45,965 bases of DNA from Rhodospirillales bacterium (lineage in GTDB: Bacteria > Pseudomonadota > Alphaproteobacteria > Rhodospirillales > Defluviicoccaceae), in assembly GCA_007695045.1 (NCBI GenBank), contig REEP01000061.1, positions 1-45,965 on the forward strand. The letters run 5' to 3'. The notes below the pieces were generated by a model. The model ran no database searches, was not told where the DNA came from, and was given only the letters and a program-made list of their open reading frames with translations. The position numbers were made by a program, and so were the translations under genes. Positions within the stretch are counted from its first letter, which is position 1. Each line of letters begins with the position of its first letter. Below, one piece after another: positions 7,034 to 17,825 of this stretch.

Positions 7034-7414
7034 TCAGGCGCGCAGGCGATATTCGGTGATCGTCTCGTCCACCCGGTTGCGCAGGACCTTGAGAAACCCG
7101 TCGGCCGTGTCGAAGGGCGCATGATCGATGCCGTAGGCGCCCAGCAGGTCCTCCTTGGCATCGTGGTAGCGTGCTTCCGGCTCGCCCACCGTGGCCCGCT
7201 GGAGCTCGGCCAGTTCGGCTTCCTCCTTGTAGAGCGCATTCAACTCGGCATCGTCCGACGGCAAGGCCTTCACTTGCTCAGCCAGACTGTAAAGGGCCTT
7301 CTGGCTGTCGGCGAGGCGCGTGTCCTCGGGATCGGCAACCGCCTTCTCTGCCCGCCATTCCGCGGCCCGCTCGATCTCCCGCACCAGCGCGGTTCTCCAA
7401 GCTTCCAGTTCCAT
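7034..7414 (-). CDS. Conserved-looking hypothetical acidic helical protein
   Basis: I do not recognise this 126-residue protein. It is acidic and predicted mostly helical (MELEAWRTALVREIERA..., several Glu/Ala/Leu heptad-like stretches). It has no signal peptide, membrane segment or cysteine. The C-terminal third (ARYHDAKEDLLGAYGIDHA, then DGFLKVLRNRVDETI) has the look of a folded, conserved end. The start is ATG 7414 with AAGG two bases upstream and a further AAAAGGG about 10 nt upstream. Codon use matches its neighbours. It heads the minus-strand pair with the NifX-like gene and is divergent from the NsrR-like regulator, which makes it a candidate target of that regulator. No function is proposed. 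Confidence 0.7.
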   Translation of the reverse strand: MELEAWRTALVREIERAAEWRAEKAVADPEDTRLADSQKALYSLAEQVKALPSDDAELNALYKEEAELAELQRATVGEPEARYHDAKEDLLGAYGIDHAPFDTADGFLKVLRNRVDETITEYRLRA

Positions 7415-7533
7415 CGCCTTGCCCTTTTCGTCCGCTGTGCATCCAGGTGACCCGGCCCTCGGCATCGATGGCCAGCGCCACGTCAACGCCTGAGCCTGGG
7501 CCGGGGTTCCTCTCACCCTTGCCCTCCCTCTGA

Positions 7534-7567
7534 CCGGACACGGCTGCGGGGGCAACGCCGTGTCCGG
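7534..7567. repeat. Perfect 11-bp inverted repeat in the divergent promoter region
   Basis: CCGGACACGGC (7534-7544) and GCCGTGTCCGG (7557-7567) are exact complements around a 12-nt loop. No T-tract follows on either strand, so it is not an intrinsic terminator. It sits in the 244-bp gap between the minus-strand unknown gene and the regulator, and could be an operator or an RNA hairpin in the leader of the minus-strand gene. Confidence 0.7.
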
Positions 7568-7611
7568 CTGGGAGAGAAGGTCGGAACCGGGTCGGGTATG
7601 GCCCCGACCTA

Positions 7612-7638
7612 AAAAATGGTATATGAAATACCTGTTTT
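7612..7638. promoter_or_regulatory. Candidate Rrf2/NsrR operator at the regulator's start
   Basis: GGTAT (7618-7622) and ATACC (7628-7632) are perfect complements around ATGAA. The flanks AAAAAT and TGTTTT extend the dyad with two mismatches. The right half AAATAC matches the NsrR half-site (AAATRCATCTT), with the centre at 7625 as in the 11-1-11 NsrR motif; the left half is weaker. It lies 20-47 nt before the GTG start of the Rrf2-family gene, the expected place for autoregulation. Binding is inferred from position and symmetry only. Confidence 0.55.
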
Positions 7639-7658
7639 CCGCAAGAGGGATCCGAGCC

Positions 7659-8138
7659 GTGCGGCTGTCGCAATTCTCCAACTTCGCCATACGCGTGCTG
7701 ATGTACACCGCGCTGCGACAGGGTCACGTCAGCACGGTCGCGGACATGGCCAGGGCCTATGGCGTCTCCTGCGACCACCTCAAGAAGGCGGCGGCGGAAC
7801 TGGGGCGCCTTGGCTACCTGACCACCGAGCGCGGCCGCCGCGGCGGTTATCGGCTCGCGGTCGATCCCGGTGTCATCCGCGTCGGCGATGTCATCCGGCA
7901 GACGGAAGGCAGCCTGGCATTGGTTGAATGCTTCGAGCCGGCGACCAACACATGCCGGTTGATCAGCGCCTGCCAGCTGCGGATCGCCCTGCACGAAGCC
8001 ATCGAGGCGTTTATCGCGGCCCTTAACCGTTATACATTGGCCGATCTGGTTGCCAGTCCGGATGCGCTCGCCCCGCTGCTCGGCCTCCACGGCGACGACG
8101 TTCCGGCTCGGGCGACAACCCCGAGCCCCGACGCGTGA
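7659..8138 (+). CDS. nsrR: Rrf2-family transcriptional regulator, NsrR-like
   Basis: A 159-residue regulator. It opens with the canonical Rrf2 start (RLSQFSNFAIRVLMYTAL), then a winged helix (STVADMARAYGVSCDHLKKAAAELGRLGYL and the GRRGGYRLA wing). A cluster-binding segment follows with Cys91, Cys99 and Cys105 (ECF...NTC...SAC), the three-cysteine pattern of NsrR. NsrR holds a [4Fe-4S] cluster that reacts with nitric oxide, relieving repression of NO-detoxification genes. I chose GTG 7659 because AGAGGGA lies 8 nt upstream and the protein then begins exactly where family members do. ATG 7623 lies inside the palindrome and has no ribosome-binding site. No flavohaemoglobin, norB or hcp gene is in the window. 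The divergent neighbours are the plausible local targets. IscR or another Rrf2 type is less likely given the cysteine context. Confidence 0.87.
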   Translation: MRLSQFSNFAIRVLMYTALRQGHVSTVADMARAYGVSCDHLKKAAAELGRLGYLTTERGRRGGYRLAVDPGVIRVGDVIRQTEGSLALVECFEPATNTCRLISACQLRIALHEAIEAFIAALNRYTLADLVASPDALAPLLGLHGDDVPARATTPSPDA

Positions 8139-8155
8139 TGCCGATGAACACTGTC

Positions 8156-8178
8156 TGATGCGAAAAAAGCGTCATTTT
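8156..8178 (+). terminator. Short intrinsic terminator after the NsrR-like gene
   Basis: TGATGC (8156-8161) pairs with GCGTCA (8169-8174), including one G-T pair, around a 7-nt A-rich loop, followed directly by TTTT. It is 17 bp past the stop codon. A second GC hairpin (8181-8197, GCTCGC/GCGAGC) follows. The T-tract is short, so termination may be partial. Confidence 0.5.
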
Positions 8179-8269
8179 GCGCTCGCGGCTGGCGAGCACT
8201 TGCCCTAACATTCCGGGCGCCTTAAGCGGGGAACTGAGGCTTCGCACGGCAAATGGGGGACACGACGTC

Positions 8270-8797
8270 ATGAGCGAGCACAGACAGCAGCGGATCGAAC
8301 GGCGCGCTTACGAGATCTGGGAGCGGCAGGGCTGCCCCATGGGCCAGGACGACGAGAACTGGCGCCAGGCCGAAGCCGAGATCGATGCCGAGGACGCCGC
8401 CGCGGAAGCGGCCCCTGCTGAGCCGGCGCCGGCTGCGGAAGCGGCCCCCGCCCCGGCCAAGCCGCCCGCCGAATCCCCGCCAGCCGCCCCCGCCGAGCCC
8501 GCCACTCCCGCAGCCGAAAGCAAGCCGGCACCGGCACGCAAAGCGGCATCAACCGAAACGGAAGCCGCCTCCGCGCCCTCGGCGCCGGCCGGGGTCAAGC
8601 AGACCCCGGCGGCGTCTCCCGCCAAATCCCCCGGTACGTCCCCCGGAACGTCCCCCGGAACGTCCCCCGGTACAGCATCCAAGCCGCCTGCAACCAAGGG
8701 GGCCGACAAGCCCGCAGCAGCGGCCAAAGGGAAGGCGGCGACCAAGGCCAAGGAGGAGGAACCGGCAAAAAAGCCCCGGTCCAAGAAGAAGAGCTAG
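8270..8797 (+). CDS. DUF2934 protein with repetitive Ala/Pro/Lys-rich tail
   Basis: A 175-residue protein. Residues 1-45 match the small DUF2934 domain (RIERRAYEIWERQGCP...ENWRQAEAEI), a short helical module of unknown function common in proteobacteria. The rest is low-complexity: an Ala/Pro/Glu stretch, four SPGT repeats encoded by a 12-bp DNA repeat, and a Lys/Ala-rich end (KPRSKKKS) like histone H1 or AlgP tails. The basic tail suggests nucleic-acid or polyanion contact, which is inference. The start is ATG 8270 with GGGGGA 9 nt upstream. The frame is open 31 codons further upstream without family resemblance. It sits 165 bp before glgB and on the same strand, so it may be co-transcribed with the glucan genes. 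Confidence 0.82.
   Translation: MSEHRQQRIERRAYEIWERQGCPMGQDDENWRQAEAEIDAEDAAAEAAPAEPAPAAEAAPAPAKPPAESPPAAPAEPATPAAESKPAPARKAASTETEAASAPSAPAGVKQTPAASPAKSPGTSPGTSPGTSPGTASKPPATKGADKPAAAAKGKAATKAKEEEPAKKPRSKKKS
8627..8674. repeat. 12-bp in-frame tandem repeat, four copies
   Basis: The unit TCCCCCGGNACG occurs at 8627, 8639, 8651 and 8663 (the last copy ends in ACA), with T or A at the ninth position. It encodes SPGT four times in the DUF2934 protein tail. In-frame length change by slippage would alter the tail without disrupting the frame. Confidence 0.85.
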
Positions 8798-8962
8798 CTC
8801 GGCTTTCCTGCAAGCGGCGGCTCCTGCCGCCGTCCTCGCCCACCACCGACGGACCGACCCCGGCACGCCACGGCGGCCCGTCGAGTCGCAAAGCTCTTGA
8901 ACCCAGGTCAGCGGCGGCATTCACAGCCACGCGCGGCGATAATCGACGGGACACATCAGGTC

Positions 8963-11318
8963 ATGAAACACGCCAAGCTGCAAGCCGACATCGACAAGAT
9001 TCTCAAGGCGGACCAACACGACCCATTCGCGGTCCTCGGCATGCACACGGAGGTCAGCGACGGCCACAAGACCGTCGTGGTCCGCACCTATCAACCCAAC
9101 GCCCGACGGGTTTCCGTGATCGAGTCGGCCACCGGCGACGTCATCTCGGAACTGGAATGCGTCCGCCCCCAGGGATTTTTCATGGGCCCGATGGAGGACA
9201 AGACGGAGCCGTTCCGCTACCGGCTCAGCATCCTGCCGCACGACTCCGCCGAAGAGTATCAGATCGAGGACCCGTACCGGTTCGGCCCGATCCTGGGACA
9301 GCTCGACCTGCACCTGCTTACCGAAGGGACGCATTTGCGCATCTTCGAGAAGCTGGGCGCGCATCCCACCACCATCGACGGCGTCGCCGGGACCACATTC
9401 GCGGTGTGGGCGCCCAACGCCCGCAAGGTCAGCGTCGTCGGCGACTTCAATAACTGGGACGGTCGCATGCACCCCATGCGCAACCGGCACGAAGCGGGCG
9501 TCTGGGAAATCTTTCTCCCCGGAGTCGGCCCCGGTGCCCGCTACAAGTACGAGGTCCGGGCCGGGTTCGGCGAACTGATGTCGCTGAAGGCCGATCCGTA
9601 CGCCATGGAGGCCGAGCACCCACCGGCTACCGCCTCGATCGTGCACGACCCCTCACCGTATCACTGGCAGGATCAGGGGTGGATGGGGCGGCGCGCCCAT
9701 GCCCATGATCGCGATGCGCCCGTGTCCATCTACGAGGTCCACCTGGGGTCCTGGAAGCGTCGGCCGGAGGAAGAGAACCGCTACCTCAGCTACCATGAGC
9801 TGGCGGACGATCTCATCCCGTACGTCAAGGACCTCGGCTTCACCCACATCGAGTTGATGCCGATCCACGAGTATCCTTACGACGGCTCATGGGGGTACCA
9901 GCCGACCGGGCTGTTCGCGGCCACCAGCCGCTACGGCAAGCCGGCCGATCTCAAGTATTTCATCGACCGCTGCCATCAGGAAGGCATCGGTGTTCTGATC
10001 GACTGGGTGGTGGGCCATTTCCCCGGCGATGCCCATGGCCTGTGCTACTTCGACGGCACCCACCTCTATGAGCACTCGGACCCGCGCCTCGGCCGGCACA
10101 TGGATTGGGACACCCTGATCTACAACTACGGCCGGACCGAGGTGCGCAATTTCCTTCTGTCCAACGCCCTGTACTGGATGGAGGAATTCCACGTCGACGG
10201 GCTCCGGGTGGATGCCGTCGCCTCCATGCTGTACCTGGATTACAGCCGCAAAGAGGGCGAGTGGATCCCGAACGTCTTCGGCGGACGGGAGAACCTGGAG
10301 GCCATCGACTTCATCAAGACCATGAATGAACTGGTCTACGGCCACCACGAAGGGGTGATGACGGTGGCCGAGGAGTCCACCGCGTGGCCCGCCGTCAGCC
10401 GGCCGACATACCTGGGCGGCCTCGGCTTCGGCTACAAATGGAACATGGGGTGGATGAACGACACCTTGCGCTACATCAGCAAGGATCCGGTGCACCGTCG
10501 CTACCACCACGACCTGCTGACCTTCGGCCTGCTGTATGCCTTCACGGAGAACTTTATTCTGCCGCTGTCCCACGATGAGGTGGTGCACGGCAAGGGATCG
10601 CTGCTGTCCAAGATGCCGGGCGACGGCTGGCAGAAGTTCGCCAACCTGAGGACCTATCTGAGCTTCATGTACACCATGTCCGGCAAGAAACTGCTGTTCA
10701 TGGGCATCGAGTTCGGCCAGGGCGACGAATGGAACCATAACAAGAGCCTGGACTGGCACTTGCTGGAGTACCCGCTGCAGCGCGGCCTCCATAACCTCGT
10801 CCGCGACCTCAACATGCTGTACCGGTCCAATCCGGCCCTGCATGAGACCGACTGCATGCCGGAAGGATTCGCCTGGATCGACTGTCACGACTCCGACAAC
10901 AGCATTATTTCGTATGTGCGCAGGGCCAAGGACCCCGAGGACTTCGTTGTGGTGGTGTGCAACTTCACCCCGGTAGTGCGCCAGTCCTACCGCATCGGTG
11001 TTCCGACGGGCGGCGCCTATGACGAGATCCTCAACACGGATGCCGCCTGTTACGAAGGCAGCGGCGTCGGCAACCAGGGCCGGGTGTATGCCGAGGAACG
11101 CGAAGCGCATGGGCACCCCTACTCTCTGGATCTGGTCCTGCCGCCCCTCGGCACGGTGGCGCTGCGACCTCACCGGGAGATCACCGAGACGGCCCTGCCC
11201 GAAGCAGAGGCCACGAAAGAGGGCGTCAGCGCCCCGGAGGTTACCGAAGCGACCGAGACCGCGACGGAGCCTGCGGCAACGCCAGAACCGAAGAAGCCGG
11301 CCAAGACACCTTCGTCCC

Positions 11319-11335
<17 letters not shown>
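8963..11335 (+). CDS. glgB: 1,4-alpha-glucan branching enzyme GlgB
   Basis: GlgB cuts alpha-1,4-glucan chains and re-attaches them as alpha-1,6 branches during glycogen synthesis in the cytoplasm. The 790-residue protein has an N-terminal CBM48-like region, including WAPNARKVSVVGDFNNWDGR. The GH13 barrel has the nucleophile Asp417 (GLRVDAVASMLY), the acid/base Glu470 (VAEEST) and the PLSHDEVVHGKGS motif. The 53-residue gap between the two catalytic residues equals that of the E. coli enzyme. The last 50 residues are an Ala/Glu/Thr/Pro-rich extension ending in lysines, beyond the usual all-beta C-domain. The start is ATG 8963 (MKHAKLQADIDKIL) with a close AGG. A TTG at 8897 is possible but adds nothing family-like. 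It is first of three glucan genes, and its end overlaps glgX by 17 bp. Confidence 0.97.
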
Positions 11336-13421
<2,086 letters not shown>

Positions 13422-13444
13422 GCGTCACAATCCGGGAGACGCCG

Positions 13445-15643
13445 ATGGCGAAGTCAAGCGAGGCACTCAACCATTTGGCCGAGATGGCCGGCCTCGAACC
13501 CCAGTACTGGGACATCTGGGGCAACCTGCACCAAGCCGGTGACGCGACCAAGCGGACCATTCTCGGCGCCATGGGCATTCCGGCCGAAGATGATCACGCG
13601 GTCGCCGCCAGCGTCAACGCGTTCGAGGAACACCCGTGGCTGCGACCGCTGCCACCGGTGCAGGTGGTGCGCGAAGGAGAACCGGTGACCGTCGCGATGG
13701 CGCTTCCCGCGGCCAGCGTTCGTCAAGACACCAGCCTGGACGTTCGCACCGAAACCGGCGAACAGCATCGCACGACCTTCCGCCCCGCGGACCTGCCGCT
13801 TGCCGCGAACCGCACGGTGCGCGGCGAACGCATGGAAAAGCGGCTGCTGGAACTCCCCTGGCAGCTGCCCACCGGCTACCACGACGTCTACCTGAGCGAG
13901 ATCGACTGGAAACCGATGCGCCTGATCGTGGCGCCCCGGCGCGCCTTCCTGCCTCCGGCGCTGGCTCGCGGTGAACGTCTGTGGGGCATCGCGGCACACG
14001 TTTATGCGCTGCGCTCCGCCCATGACTGGGGCATCGGCGATTTCGGCAGCCTCAATGGCCTGGTGGACACGGCGGCCGCGCTCGGTGCCGCGGCGATCGG
14101 GGTCAACCCCCTGCATGCGCTGTTTCCGCACGACCCCGAACGGGCCAGCCCGTATTCCCCCAGCAGCCGACTGTTCCTGAACCACCTCTTCCTGGACGTG
14201 GCCGGCATGGCCGACCTTGCCGCCAATCCCACCGGCCAGAAAACGGTGGCGGCGAGCCAGGACGAGATCGCGGAACTGCGCAACCTCACGCACATCGACT
14301 ACACCCGGGTGACGGCGCTCAAGCAAACGGTCTGCGAGGACATCTTCAACGCGTACCTCAAGCGCACCCGCCTGGATCGCGACGGGGAACCGGATGACGA
14401 AGGGTTCCGGCGGTTTCGTGACGCCGAAGGGCCTGAACGGCTGCGGCGGTTCGCCATTTTCCAGGCATTGTCCGAGCAGTTCGACGGCCTCCCCTGGCAG
14501 GAGTGGCCGGAGGCCTACCGCGACCCGCGCTCTTCGGCCGTGGCGGCGTTCGCCAAAGCGCACCGCGAACGGGTGGCCTTTTTCGAGTATCTGCAGTGGC
14601 AAGCGGACTCACAACTGGCGGCCGTGCAGGAACGGGCCCGGGCCGCCGGGCTGGCCGTCGGGCTCTATCGCGACCTGGCCGTCGGCGTCGATCCGGGCGG
14701 CGCCGACGCCTGGAGCGACCAGGATGTGGTGGTCGGCGATGTGCACGTGGGCGCCCCGCCGGATCCGTTCAACATGCTGGGTCAGGACTGGGGACTGCCG
14801 CCGCTCAACCCGCGCACCCTGGCGGAACAGGCGTACGAGCCGTTCATTGCCATGGTGCGCGCCAACATGCGCCATGCCGGTGCGCTGCGCATCGACCACG
14901 TGATGGGGCTTCTGCACCTGTACTGGATCCCGGCCGGCGCGCCGGCGGCGGAGGGCGTCTACGTCTCCTACCCGTTCGAGGATTTGCTGGGCATTCTCGC
15001 CCTGGAGAGCCAGCGCGCCGGGTGCATGGTGATCGGCGAAGATCTGGGCACTGTCCCGCAGGGCTTCCGCGAACGCATGGCGGAAGCCGACATCCTGTCG
15101 TACCGGGTGCTCTACTTCGAGAAAGAGGACGAGCGGTTCAAGGCGCCGGAAGCGTACCCCGAAAACGCGCTGGCCTGCGTCACCACGCACGACCTGGCCA
15201 CCCTCGCCGGCTTCTGGAAAGGAACGGACATCGGCCTTCGCCGTGACCTGGAACTGTATCCGTCGCCCGCCGTGGAACAGAGCGAATGGACGGCACGGAT
15301 CAACGATCGCCGTGCCCTGACCGAAGCGGTGACGGAAGCCGGCCTGTTCCCCACCGGCGCCAAGCCGACCGAAGACGGTGGCGCCATCGCGCCGGCCCTG
15401 GTCGCCGCCATCCATGCCTACCTCGCCCTGTCTCCGGCATTGCTGATGATGGTCCAGGTGGACGACCTCACCCTGGAGGAAGAGCAGATCAATCTGCCCG
15501 GCACCGTGGATGAACGTCCCAACTGGCGACGACGGCTCTCGGTGCCGGTGGAAGACCTTCTCGAGACGCCGTTGACGCGCCAGATGCACGACATGCTGCG
15601 ACAGCGCCATCAGCCGGGACTTCGCGCCAAGCCCCGAGGCTAG
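13445..15643 (+). CDS. malQ: 4-alpha-glucanotransferase MalQ
   Basis: MalQ (amylomaltase, GH77) transfers glucan segments between maltodextrins, recycling the short oligosaccharides that GlgX releases. The 732-residue protein shows the GH77 signatures. These are ALRIDHVMGL with nucleophile Asp484, VIGEDLGTVP with acid/base Glu532, and TTHDLATLAGFWKG. The long N-terminal region (about 150 residues before the barrel) is typical of the large proteobacterial type. The start is ATG 13445 with GGGAG 8 nt upstream. It is last in the glgB-glgX-malQ operon. Together they make and trim branches and redistribute chains; synthesis (GlgA/GlgC) and phosphorolysis must be encoded elsewhere. Confidence 0.96.
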   Translation: MAKSSEALNHLAEMAGLEPQYWDIWGNLHQAGDATKRTILGAMGIPAEDDHAVAASVNAFEEHPWLRPLPPVQVVREGEPVTVAMALPAASVRQDTSLDVRTETGEQHRTTFRPADLPLAANRTVRGERMEKRLLELPWQLPTGYHDVYLSEIDWKPMRLIVAPRRAFLPPALARGERLWGIAAHVYALRSAHDWGIGDFGSLNGLVDTAAALGAAAIGVNPLHALFPHDPERASPYSPSSRLFLNHLFLDVAGMADLAANPTGQKTVAASQDEIAELRNLTHIDYTRVTALKQTVCEDIFNAYLKRTRLDRDGEPDDEGFRRFRDAEGPERLRRFAIFQALSEQFDGLPWQEWPEAYRDPRSSAVAAFAKAHRERVAFFEYLQWQADSQLAAVQERARAAGLAVGLYRDLAVGVDPGGADAWSDQDVVVGDVHVGAPPDPFNMLGQDWGLPPLNPRTLAEQAYEPFIAMVRANMRHAGALRIDHVMGLLHLYWIPAGAPAAEGVYVSYPFEDLLGILALESQRAGCMVIGEDLGTVPQGFRERMAEADILSYRVLYFEKEDERFKAPEAYPENALACVTTHDLATLAGFWKGTDIGLRRDLELYPSPAVEQSEWTARINDRRALTEAVTEAGLFPTGAKPTEDGGAIAPALVAAIHAYLALSPALLMMVQVDDLTLEEEQINLPGTVDERPNWRRRLSVPVEDLLETPLTRQMHDMLRQRHQPGLRAKPRG

Positions 15644-15657
15644 CCCGCCTGGCGGAA

Positions 15658-15685
15658 CGCTCCCCTGATTCCGGCAACGGGAGCG
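15658..15685. terminator. Stem-loop between convergent malQ and lpxB
   Basis: CGCTCCC (15658-15664) and GGGAGCG (15679-15685) form a perfect 7-bp stem with a 14-nt loop, 15 bp after the malQ stop. No T-tract follows on either strand. It is the only strong hairpin in the 69-bp convergent gap, so it may mark the 3' end of both transcripts, possibly with Rho. Confidence 0.35.
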
Positions 15686-15712
15686 AACTCAGGCCGCATG
15701 GGGTGCCCCCAA

Positions 15713-17014
15713 TCAGGGGCGTGTCGTCTTCCACGCAAGCGCGTGCGGTTCCGCCGGGGGCGGCAACGATCGCGCGCCATTACCGGGAAAGCGGGAGGGC
15801 CGGCCCATGTGTGCCAGAACCACGTCCGCCGCGCGCCGGCTCGGCGGCGCGTCGCCGGGACTCAAGCTGTCGAGAGCCTGGCGCGCCGCCTGAGCTTGCT
15901 CACGGCGGGCGCCCTCGTCATCCAGCAGTCGGCCGATGGCTTCGGCAAGCCGATCCGGATGACAGTCCTGCTGCAGCAGTTCCGGAACCACGCCCCGGCC
16001 GAGAATCAGGTTGATCAGGTTCACATAAGGGATCTTGAGAACACGACGGGCCAGCCAGCCGGTCACCGGGTTGAGCCGGTAGGCGATCACCATGGGCGTC
16101 CCGGCCATGGCCAGTTCCAGTGCCACGGTGCCCGACGCCGCCAGCGCCACGTCCGCGGCGGCAAAGGCATCGTAACGCCCGCCGTCCCCACTGATCACCA
16201 CGGTGGGCACGGCCCAGGCGGCGGCCAGCGCCGCAATCTCCGCCTGCAGCGCGGGGACGGCGGGCACCACCGCACGCAATCCGGGATGCGTCGCGGCCAG
16301 TCGTGACAGCGCCCCGGCAAAGACGGGCAGCAACCGGCGCACCTCGCCCCGGCGGCTTCCCGGCAGCACGCACAGCAGCGGCGCTTCGGACGGGATGGCG
16401 TGACGGCGGCGAAAGCCGGCGCCGTCGCCGGATGCCGCCGCGGTCTCCAGGACGGGGTGGCCGACGAAGGTACACGGCAACCCTTCGGCCTGGAAATAAG
16501 GAGGCTCGAACGGCAGCAGCACCAGAAGATGATCCAGAAAGCGGGCGATCTCGCGAGCCCGGCCGGGCTTCCATGCCCACACCTGGGGTGCCACGTAATG
16601 GACCAACGGAATGCCGGCGCCCTGCAGCCGCTTTTCCACCCGGAAGCAGAAACCCGGGGCATCGATGGACACCACCACGTCGGGACGGCTGCTGCGGATG
16701 GTCGCCGCCGTGGTGCGGATGCGGTTCAGCAGCCGTGGCAGGTGCGGCAGCAACTCCGCCGCCCCCATGAGCGACAACTCCTCCATCGGGAACAGGCTGG
16801 CCAAGCCCTGCTCCGCCATGGCCGCACCGCCAACGCCGGCGAAATCCACGGTCCCGCCGGCGCGCTCGTGGATGGCCGCCATCAACCTGGCCCCGATCGC
16901 GTCCCCCGACGGTTCGCCCGCGATCAGGAAGATCAGCGGCCGACGGCGACCGGCCTCCGCGGTCGGCACGACGCGACGGTCAAGTCGCGGGGTCGTCGAC
17001 GTGATCCCGGGCAT
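15713..17014 (-). CDS. lpxB: Lipid-A-disaccharide synthase LpxB
   Basis: LpxB joins lipid X and UDP-2,3-diacylglucosamine into the lipid A disaccharide at the inner face of the cytoplasmic membrane. The 433-residue protein (family GT19) carries the diagnostic IAGEPSGDAIGARL near residue 32. It also has HYVAPQVWAWKPGRA and the sugar-nucleotide-binding part VLPGSRRGEV...PVFAGAL, followed by MAGTPMVIAYRL. The first 27 residues are a poorly conserved Arg-rich extension. ATG 17014 overlaps the end of lpxI by 35 bp, with GGGA a few bases upstream. A GTG at 16969 would avoid the overlap but has no ribosome-binding site. It is last in the skp-lpxD-fabZ-lpxA-lpxI-lpxB run and converges on malQ. Confidence 0.96.
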   Translation of the reverse strand: MPGITSTTPRLDRRVVPTAEAGRRRPLIFLIAGEPSGDAIGARLMAAIHERAGGTVDFAGVGGAAMAEQGLASLFPMEELSLMGAAELLPHLPRLLNRIRTTAATIRSSRPDVVVSIDAPGFCFRVEKRLQGAGIPLVHYVAPQVWAWKPGRAREIARFLDHLLVLLPFEPPYFQAEGLPCTFVGHPVLETAAASGDGAGFRRRHAIPSEAPLLCVLPGSRRGEVRRLLPVFAGALSRLAATHPGLRAVVPAVPALQAEIAALAAAWAVPTVVISGDGGRYDAFAAADVALAASGTVALELAMAGTPMVIAYRLNPVTGWLARRVLKIPYVNLINLILGRGVVPELLQQDCHPDRLAEAIGRLLDDEGARREQAQAARQALDSLSPGDAPPSRRAADVVLAHMGRPSRFPGNGARSLPPPAEPHALAWKTTRP

Positions 17015-17825
17015 CGATCCCGATCACGAACAAACCGGCCGCATCCGCCGCCGCGACCGTCCGCTCGCGGTCGACCACGATGGCCTTGCCGGCTTCCACG
17101 GCAATACCGCGAAGGCCGGCTCCGGCAGCACGATGAACCGATGCCGCGCCAATCGTCGGCAGGTCCACACGCCCTTCCCGCTTGCCGCTGCCGACCTTGA
17201 CCAGCACGCCGCCCGGCCCGTCCCGGCGCAGGTCCGCTGCGCGGTCCAGCATGGCGTCGGTCCCCTCGATCGCCTCCACCGCCAGGACCAGCCCCTGCTG
17301 CACCACCACGCCCTGTCCCACGTCCAGGCGGCACAACGCCCGGGCCACGTCGAGACCGCGGCGGATATCCTCCAGCGCCTGATCGTCCGGCACAGCGCTG
17401 CCGAGCACACCGGCCGTGGCCAGCACATCGGGCAGCAGGTCGTCCGCACCGACCACGCGAAAGCCCTCGTTCGTTTCCAGTTCGTTCAGAAGGACCGCCA
17501 GGATGCCATCATCGCCGATGGCCTTTGTGCCGACCTTGGCGATGAACCGGGTGGCCCAGAGGTCCGGCCGAAGCTCCGCCAAAGAGGGCCGACGCACCGG
17601 TCCGGCCAGCACCAGTTCTTCCACCTTGGCCTGACGCAGCAGCTTGATCGCCTTGCCGGCCGCGCCCATGCGCACCCAGGCATGGGGCGCGCCGATCACG
17701 GTTTCTTCCGGTGTCTGCCCCTCCAGCGCCAGCACGAAGAAGGGTCGGCCGGAGGCCCGGCAGGCGTCGATCAGGCGCACCGGCAAATCGCCGCCGCCGG
17801 CAATGATCCCGAGTTTAGGCGGCAT
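16980..17825 (-). CDS. lpxI: UDP-2,3-diacylglucosamine pyrophosphatase LpxI
   Basis: LpxI hydrolyses UDP-2,3-diacylglucosamine to lipid X and UMP. It replaces the unrelated LpxH of gamma- and betaproteobacteria in most alphaproteobacteria. The 281-residue protein starts PPKLGIIAGGGDLPVRLIDA, the family's N-terminal motif. Its C-terminal catalytic half contains VEAIEGTDAMLDRA, with the Asp found essential in the Caulobacter enzyme, and VLVKVGSGKREGRVDLPTIG. ATG 17825 lies 11 bp inside the end of lpxA. Its end is overlapped by lpxB, which fits translational coupling of consecutive pathway steps. A longer frame upstream is only lpxA shadow. Confidence 0.96.
   Translation of the reverse strand: MPPKLGIIAGGGDLPVRLIDACRASGRPFFVLALEGQTPEETVIGAPHAWVRMGAAGKAIKLLRQAKVEELVLAGPVRRPSLAELRPDLWATRFIAKVGTKAIGDDGILAVLLNELETNEGFRVVGADDLLPDVLATAGVLGSAVPDDQALEDIRRGLDVARALCRLDVGQGVVVQQGLVLAVEAIEGTDAMLDRAADLRRDGPGGVLVKVGSGKREGRVDLPTIGAASVHRAAGAGLRGIAVEAGKAIVVDRERTVAAADAAGLFVIGIDARDHVDDPAT

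Noticed and set aside
7590-7609. GGTCGGG/CCCGACC hairpin followed by six A residues
   Set aside because: The A-run follows the stem on the plus strand and precedes it (as T) on the minus strand, so it is not an intrinsic terminator in either direction.
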